A DNA stretch of 52,388 bases, taken from positions 1 to 52,388 of the forward strand of contig NZ_LFNG01000015.1 of assembly GCF_001045435.1 (NCBI RefSeq), written 5' to 3'. The notes beneath the pieces were generated by a model, which was given only the letters and a program-made list of their open reading frames with translations, made no database searches and was not told the origin of the DNA. The DNA comes from Chryseobacterium koreense CCUG 49689. GTDB taxonomy: Bacteria > Bacteroidota > Bacteroidia > Flavobacteriales > Weeksellaceae. The position numbers and the translations under genes are program-made. This document shows positions 44,893 to 52,316 of the stretch, piece after piece. Numbering within the stretch: position 1 is the stretch's first letter; each line of letters opens with the position of its first letter.

Positions 44893-46479
44893 TTAGCTCC
44901 CCAGATTCAGTTTTTCTTCCTGAAGATCGAGGAGACGAAGGTGTTTCCGTATAATCTCCTCATCCAAAAGCAGTTCCGAACGGTTTTTTGCGATGATCCA
45001 TTTCCGCTGTTCCTCGAGAATTGCGGTGTTGATGTCGCGGTATTCGTCATAGTTAAAGATGATTTCCGACGAATTCACTCTGTTTTCCCAGATTTGAAGT
45101 TGTTCGCTGAGTGCCGGGAACTGTTCGAGTTTATGCCGATAGTCCTTCTTCACTTTAGCAATGGCGATTTTTGCCAGTTCATGCCTTATTTCATTGTCTA
45201 TTTCTCTTTCTGGCTTTATGAAATCCCGGTCTTCCAGTTTAATTTTAGAAATCAGCCACGGTAAAGTCAAACCCTGGACAACCAACGTTAAAAGGATCAC
45301 CACGAAGGTGATAAATAGGATCAGGTTTCTTTGTGGAAAAGGCGAGCCATCACTCAGGGTGAGTGGAATTGAAAGTGCTGCAGCCAATGAAACCACTCCC
45401 CGCATTCCACTCCATCCAAAAATCATCGGCATTTTCAGATTTGGCGGCAAATCGCGATCTGCAACCGTTATGAAATTCCGCATCACCAAAGTTACGACCA
45501 GCGCGCCATAAGCCGCTAAAATTCTAACCAAAATCAAGACCGCGGTAATCAGCAAGCCATACTTGAAAGCGGTCCAAACACTGGTGGTTCCCAATCCCTG
45601 CACAATTTCGGGCAAGTCTAAACCGATCAGCATGAACACGATTCCATTGAGTATGAAAACAATGCTTTCCCAAACCGTTACTGCACGAAGTCTGGAGGAG
45701 CTGCTCAGGAACTGGTGCGCACGGTATGACAAAAAAAGTCCGCCCGAAACCACCGAGAGTACTCCCGAAGCATGTAATTCCTCGGCGGTAATGTACATCA
45801 CAAAAGGTGCAACAAAGGTTAAAATAATGTCGATATTGGCACTCGTGGGAAAAAGCCGGTGAACTTTGTAGAAAACCAATCCCACCAAAACCCCGATTAA
45901 AACGCCTCCCAGACACATCCAGAGAAAACTTGCTGCAGCTTCTGCCCAAATGAATTGTCCGGTTGCAACCGCGACCAAGGCAAACCGGAAAATAATCAGT
46001 GATGATGCGTCATTCAATAAACTTTCACCTGCCAAAATAGATTGGAATCTTTTCGGGATTTTCATGAATTTCAGAATTGCACCTGCGCTCACCGCGTCCG
46101 GTGGGGAAACGATTCCGCCCAGTAAAAATCCAAGTGCCAAAGAAATCCCGGGAATAAAGTAATTGGCCACGAAAGCCACGGCAATTGCGGTAAGCAAAAC
46201 CACAATGAACGCGAAACTCAACACGATTCTGCGCCATCGCCAAAGTTCTTTCCATGAAGTGGTCCATGCAGCTTCGTAAAGTAGTGGTGGCAGAAAGATC
46301 AGAAAAATAAGTTCCGGTTCGATATGGATCATCGGGATTCCGGGGATGAGACTGATTCCCAATCCCGCCAAAACCAGCAAAATGGGATATGCAATCTTTA
46401 CTCTGTCGGCAAGCATGATGAGAAAAGTGATCAAAACCACTACCACTAAATAGAATGAAAGATGATCAAGCATTTGCAT
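44893..46479 (-). CDS. Na+/H+ antiporter, CPA1 (NhaP-like) family
   Basis: 528-residue inner-membrane exchanger with about 12 TM segments followed by a soluble C-terminal helix-rich tail (about 420-528). The ion-binding signature is GESLLNDASS, the ND pair typical of electroneutral CPA1 members. FLPPLLYEAAW and GWSGMRGVVSLAAALSIP are further family markers. It probably exports Na+ (or K+) in exchange for protons for pH and salt balance. The acetyltransferase gene lies 36 bases upstream on the same strand, so a shared transcript is likely. Confidence 0.92.
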   Translation of the reverse strand: MQMLDHLSFYLVVVVLITFLIMLADRVKIAYPILLVLAGLGISLIPGIPMIHIEPELIFLIFLPPLLYEAAWTTSWKELWRWRRIVLSFAFIVVLLTAIAVAFVANYFIPGISLALGFLLGGIVSPPDAVSAGAILKFMKIPKRFQSILAGESLLNDASSLIIFRFALVAVATGQFIWAEAAASFLWMCLGGVLIGVLVGLVFYKVHRLFPTSANIDIILTFVAPFVMYITAEELHASGVLSVVSGGLFLSYRAHQFLSSSSRLRAVTVWESIVFILNGIVFMLIGLDLPEIVQGLGTTSVWTAFKYGLLITAVLILVRILAAYGALVVTLVMRNFITVADRDLPPNLKMPMIFGWSGMRGVVSLAAALSIPLTLSDGSPFPQRNLILFITFVVILLTLVVQGLTLPWLISKIKLEDRDFIKPEREIDNEIRHELAKIAIAKVKKDYRHKLEQFPALSEQLQIWENRVNSSEIIFNYDEYRDINTAILEEQRKWIIAKNRSELLLDEEIIRKHLRLLDLQEEKLNLGS

Positions 46480-46515
46480 TTTGGGTTGAAATTGGGGATG
46501 CGTTTTGAAAAATAA

Positions 46516-47034
46516 TTACTGAAGAACCTTTTCATACGCCAATCTTTCGGCACCGCGGAAATAGACTTTCCCACAATAAGCATATCCCAGTTTCTGCAGA
46601 ATATGAAGCATGGCTCCGTTGTCAAAATTGGTATCGACTTTAATGCTGAAAACATTGTTTGCTCTGGAGAACTCTTCTATCTTGCTGAAAATCTTCATGG
46701 CATAACCTTTTCCGGCAACCGCGTCGGCAACCGCCACCCGGTGAACTACGTGGAAATCTCCGTCAGTCAGCCATTTTCCTACGATTTTGTCATAAGCTGG
46801 TTCGTCATTCAAAAGAATTGCGGAATAGGCCACCACGTCTTCATTTTCCGTCAAAACATAACCAATTCCCCATTCAATATCGGTTTTCACGGTTTGCTGG
46901 TTTGGGTAGCCATCTTGCCATTGTCTGGAACCGTCGTTTTTCCTCCTCTTAATCGCCTGTTGCAGTATCTCCCAAATCTTTTCGGAATCGGAATCGTTCG
47001 CTTTTCTCCAATTAATATTTTCGGAATTTTTCAT
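46516..47034 (-). CDS. GNAT family N-acetyltransferase
   Basis: 172 residues. Acetyl-CoA-dependent transferase with motif A VHRVAVADAVAGKGYAMKIF (the pyrophosphate-binding AGKGYA loop) and a C-terminal GYAYCGKVYFRGAERLAYEK. The substrate is not predictable. The ATG at 47034 is chosen over the TTG directly before it. A consensus promoter ends four bases upstream, so the mRNA is probably leaderless. It precedes the antiporter gene on the same strand. Confidence 0.87.
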   Translation of the reverse strand: MKNSENINWRKANDSDSEKIWEILQQAIKRRKNDGSRQWQDGYPNQQTVKTDIEWGIGYVLTENEDVVAYSAILLNDEPAYDKIVGKWLTDGDFHVVHRVAVADAVAGKGYAMKIFSKIEEFSRANNVFSIKVDTNFDNGAMLHILQKLGYAYCGKVYFRGAERLAYEKVLQ

Positions 47035-47038
47035 CAAT

Positions 47039-47068
47039 CAAATTTATAAAATTGAACTGGTTCTTCAA
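47039..47068 (-). promoter_or_regulatory. Consensus promoter for a probable leaderless transcript
   Basis: On the minus strand TTG (47066-47068), a 19-base spacer and TAAATTTG (47039-47046) match the Bacteroidetes promoter very well. Only four bases separate the -7 box from the ATG at 47034, so transcription should begin at or next to the start codon. Confidence 0.65.
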
Positions 47069-47165
47069 CTACACTTGAAATTTTGCAGCGGTTAATTATT
47101 GACATTCTTAAAAATCAAAATTTATCTCAAAAATAAAATACTGATTAGCAATGTTTTATCCGTTG

Positions 47166-47232
47166 CAAACGACTACAAACGATTTTAAACAATTCTCTAC
47201 CGACTAATTTTTGCAAAGCGGTGAACCTTTGC
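47166..47232 (+). promoter_or_regulatory. Triple 10-base repeat and dyad upstream of the SSB/HRDC genes
   Basis: Three consecutive 10-base units (CAAACGACTA, CAAACGATTT, TAAACAATTC; 47166-47195) are followed by a GCAAAG...CTTTGC dyad (47213-47218 and 47227-47232). A near -7 match with one extra base (TAATTTTTG) lies at 47205-47213. The layout suggests an operator-promoter region; the regulator is unknown. The rest of the 260-base gap shows no gene. Confidence 0.4.
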
Positions 47233-47296
47233 ACCAGAGATTTGCGGAAAGACAGTGAGACGCAATTCTAATGTTTAATTATAAAAATTTAAGATC

Positions 47297-47635
47297 ATGT
47301 CACTAAGAAACAAAGCTACCCTAATCGGTAGAACAGGAAAAGAAGTCGAAGTAGTAAAATTCGAAAACGGTCAACTCGCAAAAGTAAGCTTGGCAACGAC
47401 CGATCATTACACCAACGCAAATGGTGAAAAAATCGAGGAAACGCAATGGCACAACCTGGTTTTCCACGGGAAACTTTCAGAGATTGCTGAAAAATACGTG
47501 AAGAAAGGGGATGAAATTGCCGTGGAAGGAAAGATCGTTTACAAAAGCTATGATGATAAAGATGGCGTGAAACGCTACATCACCGAAATTCGGGTGGATG
47601 AACTGGTAATGGTTGGAGGAAATAAACCTGCCTGA
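47297..47635 (+). CDS. Short single-stranded DNA-binding protein, first paralogue
   Basis: 112 residues with the SSB OB-fold: MSLRNKATLIGRTGKEVEVV, VSLATTDHYTN, EETQWHNLVFHGKLSEIAEK and VKKGDEIAVEGKIVYKSYDD. It stops directly after the last OB strand (EIRVDELVMVGG) and lacks both the disordered linker and the acidic C-terminal tip (DDDIPF-like) that main SSBs use to recruit repair proteins. It is therefore probably an accessory SSB rather than the housekeeping one. A close paralogue follows 82 bases downstream, then two HRDC proteins. Confidence 0.9.
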   Translation: MSLRNKATLIGRTGKEVEVVKFENGQLAKVSLATTDHYTNANGEKIEETQWHNLVFHGKLSEIAEKYVKKGDEIAVEGKIVYKSYDDKDGVKRYITEIRVDELVMVGGNKPA

Positions 47636-47645
47636 TTTTTCCCTG

Positions 47646-47679
47646 CTTTGCCAATCCCGAAGCTTCCGGATTGGCAAAG
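47646..47679 (+). terminator. Strong hairpin between the two SSB genes
   Basis: CTTTGCCAATCC (47646-47657) and GGATTGGCAAAG (47668-47679) form a perfect 12-base stem. The following T-run is short (TTTATC), so it may be a weak terminator, an attenuator or an mRNA-stabilising structure. Confidence 0.55.
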
Positions 47680-47717
47680 TTTATCAAACATTATTCATTA
47701 CTCATAAAACCTAAACC

Positions 47718-48047
47718 ATGTCACTAAGAAACAAAGTTACCTTAATCGGTAGAACAGGAAAAGACGTCGAAATCGTAAAATTCGACAATGGTCAAATCGC
47801 AAAAGTAAGTTTGGCAACGACAGAATATTATACCAACGGTCTCGGTCAGAAGGTTGAAGAAACCCAATGGCATAATCTGGTTTTCAACGGAAAGCTTGCG
47901 GACATTATGCAAAAATATGTGGAAAAAGGCAAGGAGATCGCTGTGGAAGGCAAACTCGTTACCCGAAATTACCAGGATAAGGAAGGAGTCAAACGCTATT
48001 TTACTGAAATCCGTGTGGAAGAACTCGTGATGGTCGGAAGCAAATAA
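47718..48047 (+). CDS. Short single-stranded DNA-binding protein, second paralogue
   Basis: 109-residue OB-fold SSB clearly related to the preceding gene along its full length (MSLRNKVTLIGRTGKDVEIV, EETQWHNLVFNGKLADIMQK, KEIAVEGKLVTRNYQDKEGV). It also ends right after the OB-fold (EELVMVGSK) with no acidic tail. Even the nucleotide sequences around the two starts are alike, pointing to tandem duplication. A terminator with a clear T-run follows. Confidence 0.9.
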   Translation: MSLRNKVTLIGRTGKDVEIVKFDNGQIAKVSLATTEYYTNGLGQKVEETQWHNLVFNGKLADIMQKYVEKGKEIAVEGKLVTRNYQDKEGVKRYFTEIRVEELVMVGSK

Positions 48048-48065
48048 TTCGGCTGAACTGCATCG

Positions 48066-48117
48066 CTTCGTCAAATTTCTGAGGAATCCTCTTGCTGACT
48101 TTGACAAAGTTTTTTTA
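48066..48117 (+). terminator. Intrinsic terminator after the second SSB gene
   Basis: CTTCGTCAAA (48066-48075) pairs with TTTGACAAAG (48100-48109) with one mismatch and encloses a smaller GAGG/CCTC stem. Seven T follow. Confidence 0.75.
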
Positions 48118-48140
48118 CAAATTATTTTAAGCTCCGAATC

Positions 48141-48581
48141 ATGAAAATTAAAGTCCTGCAAATCAGAATTTCCGAAAGGTTTCAGCATCCGGATGAGTGT
48201 TTGGTCAACGATTTTCTTGACCGACATGAGATCATCCAGATGAATGCGAAATTGATCGAGGACGAAACGAATTATTGGTCCATTCTGATTTATTACAAAA
48301 ATAAAAGTGCATCCACTGTTCCTCAAAAATTCTTTGTGGCCAGTGAAAAAGAGTTGTCAGAAGATGAAAAACTGATCTTTTCTGAACTAAGAAAATGGAG
48401 GATGTCCAAAAGCAAGGATCTTCGATTGATGCCTTTTATGATCTGTCATAACACCCACTTGTTTTCCATCGCGAAGTACAAACCGCAAACCGCGGAAGAA
48501 TTGTTGCACATAAAAGGTTTCAACGAAAGCAAGATAAAAAAGTATGGCCTGGAAATCATTGAGGTCCTTCAAAATGTGTAA
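48141..48581 (+). CDS. Small HRDC-domain protein, first paralogue
   Basis: 146 residues. The N-terminal half (MKIKVLQIRISERF, LVNDFLDRHEIIQ, NYWSILIYYKN) is a strand-rich module of unknown role. The C-terminal half (about 75-146) is an HRDC domain: FSELRKWRMSKSKDLRLMPF, YKPQTAEELLHIKGFNESKI, KYGLEIIEVL. HRDC domains bind DNA or RNA in RecQ and RNase D, but no helicase or nuclease domain is attached here. Small HRDC proteins of similar layout are known as accessory genes of some Bacteroidetes diversity-generating retroelements, but no reverse transcriptase is in this window. Confidence 0.82.
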   Translation: MKIKVLQIRISERFQHPDECLVNDFLDRHEIIQMNAKLIEDETNYWSILIYYKNKSASTVPQKFFVASEKELSEDEKLIFSELRKWRMSKSKDLRLMPFMICHNTHLFSIAKYKPQTAEELLHIKGFNESKIKKYGLEIIEVLQNV

Positions 48582-48679
48582 CCATCCAAGACTCCGTTGT
48601 CGATCTTTCAGATTCGCTCTGGGCCGACCATTTCAGGCACCGCAATTCAAAACTTATTATTCATCCAAAACTAACAACA

Positions 48680-49129
48680 ATGAAGGTTAAAATTTTAAAA
48701 GTACGTTTATCGGAGGAGTTCATTTATCAGGACCAAAGAATCCTCGACCAGTTTCTGCAACAAAATACCATCTACAAATACGAATCTGCATTTGTGCGCG
48801 ATGATGAAAGCTACTGGTCCGTCATTCTGTACTACGAAGAACTGAAGATGACGGTAAATGAATTGAAATCACAGCAGTATTGCGCGGAGGCGGATGCCGA
48901 ACTCAGTTCTGATGAGGTGAAAATCCTGGATTCGCTCAAACTCTGGCGCGCGGAGAAATCCAAAGATCAAAGGATTCCAAGTTATTGCATCGCGACCAAC
49001 AAAGAACTTGTCTTAATCGCAAAATGCAAACCGCACAGAAAAGAGGAATTGCAAGACATTAAAGGTTTCGGTAAACACAAAATTGAGCATTATGGCGAAG
49101 AAATCATCGGGATTCTGGGACGCATTTGA
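48680..49129 (+). CDS. Small HRDC-domain protein, second paralogue
   Basis: 149 residues with the same two-part design as its neighbour: N-terminal MKVKILKVRLSEEF, ILDQFLQQNTIYK and SYWSVILYYEE, then HRDC (LKLWRAEKSKDQRIPSYCIA, CKPHRKEELQDIKGFGKHKI, HYGEEIIGIL). It is more diverged from the first HRDC gene than the two SSBs are from each other. It is the last gene of the SSB-SSB-HRDC-HRDC set; hisS follows under its own promoter. Confidence 0.82.
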   Translation: MKVKILKVRLSEEFIYQDQRILDQFLQQNTIYKYESAFVRDDESYWSVILYYEELKMTVNELKSQQYCAEADAELSSDEVKILDSLKLWRAEKSKDQRIPSYCIATNKELVLIAKCKPHRKEELQDIKGFGKHKIEHYGEEIIGILGRI

Positions 49130-49159
49130 TGAAATCAATTCTTCAGGGATTCTAAATCC

Positions 49160-49189
49160 TTGAAGGATTGCCATAATTCCGTATTTTTG
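49160..49189 (+). promoter_or_regulatory. Consensus promoter of hisS
   Basis: TTG (49160-49162), a 19-base spacer and TATTTTTG (49182-49189) match the Bacteroidetes consensus. The TTG sits in the centre of a small palindrome, AATCCTTGAAGGATT (49155-49169). Confidence 0.65.
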
Positions 49190-49233
49190 CAAACAAAGCG
49201 TGGGGATCGCTCCGTACTTATTATTACTCATTA

Positions 49234-50595
49234 ATGATCAAAATGAAGCCAAGTTTAGCAAAAGGAACCAGGGATTTTTCGGCGCAGGAAGTTACCCGCC
49301 GAAAATTCATTATCAATACATTACAGCGGAATTTCGAGCTTTTCGGATTTCAACCCTTGGAAACGCCGAGTTTTGAAAACCTTTCCACACTCACCGGAAA
49401 ATACGGAGAGGAAGGAGACCGATTGATTTTCAAGATCTTAAACTCCGGAGATTACGCTGCAAAAACCAAAGATGAAGATTGGACGAACAAAAACTCGCAG
49501 AAACTGATTCCACAGATTTCTGAAAAAGCATTGCGGTATGACTTGACGGTACCTTTTGCAAGGTATGTTGCGATGAATCATGGAACCATGACTTTCCCAT
49601 TCAAACGATACCAGATCCAGCCAGTTTGGAGGGCAGACCGGCCGCAGAAAGGAAGATTCCGCGAATTTTATCAATGTGATGCAGATGTGGTGGGAAGTGA
49701 GAGTTTATGGCAGGAAGTGGAACTGGTCCAATTGTATTTGAAGTCATTTGCAGATTTGAAGATTTCGGTTACGCTTCATTTAAACAACCGGAAAATCCTT
49801 TCGGGATTGGCAGAATATGCCGGGATTGCTGATCAACTGATCGACTTTACGGTGGCACTCGATAAGCTTGATAAAATAGGAAAAGATGGAGTGGTAAAGG
49901 AATTGCAGGAAAAAAACATTTCCGCAGAAGCCCTCTCGAAATTGGATTTCCTTTTTAGCCAGACTGATGATGCTCTAGAGAATATTTTGGAGCTGAAGGA
50001 AAAGTTCGCCGGAAATGAGACCGGTACAAAAGGAGTGGAGGAGTTGGAGTTTGTTTTAACGAAATGCCTCGACTTAGGAATTCCTGCCGAAAATTTGAAA
50101 TTCGATATTACCTTGGCGAGAGGACTGGATTATTACACCGGAGCTATTTTCGAGGTGAAAGCAGATGAGGTGCAGATGGGATCCATCGGCGGCGGCGGAA
50201 GATATGACAACCTCACCGAAGTTTTTGGCGTGAAGAATATTCCGGGAATTGGGATTTCTTTCGGGTTGGACAGAATTTATCTGGTGATGGAGGAGCTTGG
50301 TTTGTTTCCTGAAGGTGTGGAAAATGCCGTGCAATACCTTTTTGCAAATTATGGCGAAACCGAATCTCTGGAGGCGATGAAGATCATCACTCAGCTTCGT
50401 GAAGCAGGGGTTTCGGCTGAGTTGTATCCGGAATCCGCGAAGTTGAAAAAGCAGTTTACCTACGCCGAGAAGAAAGGGATTCCAAACCTGGTCTTCTTCG
50501 GCGAACAAGAAATTTCCGAAGAAAAAATTACCGTGAAAAACCTGCTGTCCGGAGAACAGGAAACGCTTTCCATCAAAGAATTTATCAAAAATTAA
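49234..50595 (+). CDS. hisS: Histidine--tRNA ligase
   Basis: 453-residue class II aminoacyl-tRNA synthetase that charges tRNA-His. Catalytic-core motifs are complete: [12 protein letters not shown] at the start, motif 2 region [15 protein letters not shown]...[13 protein letters not shown], histidine-specific [15 protein letters not shown] and [11 protein letters not shown], and motif 3 [12 protein letters not shown]. The anticodon-binding domain is at about 360-450 ([20 protein letters not shown]). ATG codons at 49234 and 49243 are both possible starts. The EamA gene follows after 43 bases. Confidence 0.95.
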   Translation: MIKMKPSLAKGTRDFSAQEVTRRKFIINTLQRNFELFGFQPLETPSFENLSTLTGKYGEEGDRLIFKILNSGDYAAKTKDEDWTNKNSQKLIPQISEKALRYDLTVPFARYVAMNHGTMTFPFKRYQIQPVWRADRPQKGRFREFYQCDADVVGSESLWQEVELVQLYLKSFADLKISVTLHLNNRKILSGLAEYAGIADQLIDFTVALDKLDKIGKDGVVKELQEKNISAEALSKLDFLFSQTDDALENILELKEKFAGNETGTKGVEELEFVLTKCLDLGIPAENLKFDITLARGLDYYTGAIFEVKADEVQMGSIGGGGRYDNLTEVFGVKNIPGIGISFGLDRIYLVMEELGLFPEGVENAVQYLFANYGETESLEAMKIITQLREAGVSAELYPESAKLKKQFTYAEKKGIPNLVFFGEQEISEEKITVKNLLSGEQETLSIKEFIKN

Positions 50596-50638
50596 ATAAA
50601 TACGAACGCTCAACTTCAACCTTTAAACCAAAACCCAG

Positions 50639-51055
50639 ATGTGGTGGATCTATGCACTTCTTTCCGCAGTTTTCGCCGCCCTTACTGCGATTTTTGCTAA
50701 AGTGGGGATCGAGCATGTAAACTCGAATTTGGCGACTGCTATCAGAACAGTTGTTGTTTTGGTGATGATCTGGCTCATTGTGATTGTCCGCGCAGAAACG
50801 AAGGGAATTGGCGAGCTTCCGTTCAGGACCTGGTTTTTTTTGGGTATTTCCGGAGTGGCGACCGGACTTTCGTGGATATTTTATTTTAAGGCGCTGCAGC
50901 TGGGTGAAGTCTCCAAAGTTGCGGGGATTGACAAACTGAGCCTGGCTTTGACGATTATTTTTGCAGTCCTCTTTTTGGGAGAGTCCCTTTCGTGGAAAAC
51001 GGCAGTGGGTGCAGGATTAATTATTGCAGGCACCCTTTTTCTGATCTGGAAATAA
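50639..51055 (+). CDS. Half-size EamA/DMT family transporter
   Basis: 138 residues with five hydrophobic segments (about 3-20, 34-50, 66-84, 97-113, 119-136) covering a single EamA repeat: MWWIYALLSAVFAALTAIFA, WIFYFKALQLGEVSKVAGID and GESLSWKTAVGAGLIIAGTL. Full-size members have two repeats in about 300 residues. This one would need to dimerise, as small multidrug-resistance-type relatives do. The substrate is unknown. Confidence 0.85.
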   Translation: MWWIYALLSAVFAALTAIFAKVGIEHVNSNLATAIRTVVVLVMIWLIVIVRAETKGIGELPFRTWFFLGISGVATGLSWIFYFKALQLGEVSKVAGIDKLSLALTIIFAVLFLGESLSWKTAVGAGLIIAGTLFLIWK

Positions 51056-51065
51056 CTCCCTCGTT

Positions 51066-51113
51066 CTCAACCTCAACCTCAACCTCAACCTTAACCTCAA
51101 CCTTAACCTCAAC
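51066..51113 (+). repeat. Eight tandem hexanucleotides directly before a start codon
   Basis: Eight units of CTCAAC or CTTAAC run without interruption (units 5 and 7 carry the C-to-T change) and stop two bases before the ATG at 51116. Slippage would change promoter spacing or leader length by six bases at a time. Confidence 0.9.
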
Positions 51114-51115
51114 CC

Positions 51116-51922
51116 ATGGAAAATTACCTCGAAATCAACCGAAATTCCTGGAACGCCAAAGTGGAACCCCATTTGAAATCTGACTTCTATTTTGTGGAAG
51201 ATTTCATCAATGGGAGGAACTCGCTGAATTCCATTGAATTAGCACTGTTGGGTGATGTGAAAGGAAAAGAAATCCTTCATCTGCAATGCCATTTCGGGCA
51301 GGATTCCATTTCATTATCTAGAATGGGTGCGAAAGTGACCGGCATCGATTTATCCGACAAAGCGATTGCAGCCGCAAAAGATTTAGCCCAAAAATGTGGC
51401 AGCCCTACCGAATTTATAGTTTCCGACCTTTATGGATTGCCGAATGTTTTGGACCAGAAATTCGACATCGTTTTCACCAGTTACGGTGTGATCGGTTGGC
51501 TTCCAGACTTGGAAAAATGGGCGGAAGTGATTTCCCATTTCCTGAAACCCGGGGGAAAGTTTGTGTTTGTTGAATTTCATCCTATGGTATGGATGTTCGA
51601 TGACGAGTTTAGCTTTGTGAAATACAATTATTTCAACGAAAAAGCCATCGTGGAAACCTACGAGGGAACGTATGCGAACCGGGAAGCGGGGATTAAGCAA
51701 GAATACGTCATGTGGAACCACCCGACTTCCGACGTCTTGAACAGTCTCCTGCGGGAAAACCTTCAACTCATTTCCTTCGACGAGTACGACTGGTCGCCGT
51801 ACGGATGTTTCCAGCACAATGACGAATTTGAAAAAGGAAAATACAGGATCCCTCAGTTTGGGAATAAGGTGCCCCATGTTTTTTCTCTCGTCGCCGAAAA
51901 ACTCTCCAATGAGCGCGAATAA
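51116..51922 (+). CDS. Class I SAM-dependent methyltransferase
   Basis: 268 residues with the seven-strand methyltransferase fold. Motif I is ILHLQCHFGQDSISLSRMGA and motif II VTGIDLSDKAIAAAKDLAQ. The acidic motif LYGLPNVLDQKFDIVFTSYG and post-motif LKPGGKFVFVEFHPM complete the SAM pocket. The C-terminal part (FDEYDWSPYGCFQ) is typical of a small-molecule methyltransferase group common in bacteria. The substrate is unknown. The start directly abuts a hexanucleotide repeat tract that could alter its expression. Confidence 0.85.
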   Translation: MENYLEINRNSWNAKVEPHLKSDFYFVEDFINGRNSLNSIELALLGDVKGKEILHLQCHFGQDSISLSRMGAKVTGIDLSDKAIAAAKDLAQKCGSPTEFIVSDLYGLPNVLDQKFDIVFTSYGVIGWLPDLEKWAEVISHFLKPGGKFVFVEFHPMVWMFDDEFSFVKYNYFNEKAIVETYEGTYANREAGIKQEYVMWNHPTSDVLNSLLRENLQLISFDEYDWSPYGCFQHNDEFEKGKYRIPQFGNKVPHVFSLVAEKLSNERE

Positions 51923-52022
51923 AATTTTAAAGAAGTCGGAATATTTATGAGAAAAATTTGTATTATTGCAATCTCAATTTCGGATCTTAAAAGGACCATT
52001 TTAGAAATCTGAATTGAAAAAG

Positions 52023-52096
52023 GGGGGATTAGCTCATCTGGCTAGAGCGTTAGACTGGCAGTCTAAAGGTGGTCGGTTCGATCCCGATATCCTCCA
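52023..52096 (+). tRNA. tRNA-Ala (anticodon GGC)
   Basis: 74 bases. The acceptor GGGGGAT pairs with ATCCTCC (one G-T), the anticodon stem is TTAGA/TCTAA with loop CTGGCAG giving GGC, and the T loop is GGTTCGATCCC. The discriminator is A and CCA is not encoded (ACAAG follows). Confidence 0.95.
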
Positions 52097-52102
52097 CAAG
52101 GT

Positions 52103-52136
52103 AAAGCACAGAACAAAAATTGTTTTGTGCTTTTTT
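52103..52136 (+). terminator. Intrinsic terminator of tRNA-Ala
   Basis: AAAGCACA and TGTGCTTT pair around an AACAA/TTGTT inner stem and are followed by a run of T, directly after the tRNA. Confidence 0.8.
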
Positions 52137-52236
52137 GTTCCAAACATCGACGAGGTGGTGTATTGGAGCGTGCTGAAAGATTTCAAAAAGGTGTTCGATT
52201 TGTTCGGGATGACCTTTGTGGAAACTTCGGTGATAT

Positions 52237-52316
52237 TGACCACCCAGTTTCAATTTAAACTGACCACCTAAGTTCGGTTTAAACTGACCACCTAATTTCG
52301 GAGTAAACTGACCACC
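52237..52316. repeat. Four direct repeats at 24-base spacing, probable IS21-type terminus
   Basis: TGACCACC occurs at 52237, 52261, 52285 and 52309, exactly 24 bases apart, each of the first three followed by a related TTnCGG/TTTAAAC-type filler. Repeated GTGGTCA/TGACCAC blocks with TTTAAACCGAA-like filler are the usual end structure of IS21-family elements in Bacteroidetes. Neither istA nor istB is in the window. Short frames on both strands between 52140 and 52250 could not be assigned. Confidence 0.6.

Noticed and set aside
48141..49129. Diversity-generating retroelement
   Set aside because: HRDC proteins can be retroelement accessories, but no reverse transcriptase, template repeat or variable repeat was found in the window.
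49190..49233. T-box or other riboswitch before hisS
   Set aside because: The leader is about 40 bases with no specifier hairpin or T-box sequence.
50992..51183. 63-codon frame with Ser/Thr repeats
   Set aside because: It is the translation of the hexanucleotide tract joined to out-of-frame parts of its neighbours.
52237..52316. CRISPR array
   Set aside because: The repeats are 8 bases with 16-base, mutually similar spacers, and no cas genes are present. The pattern fits IS termini better.
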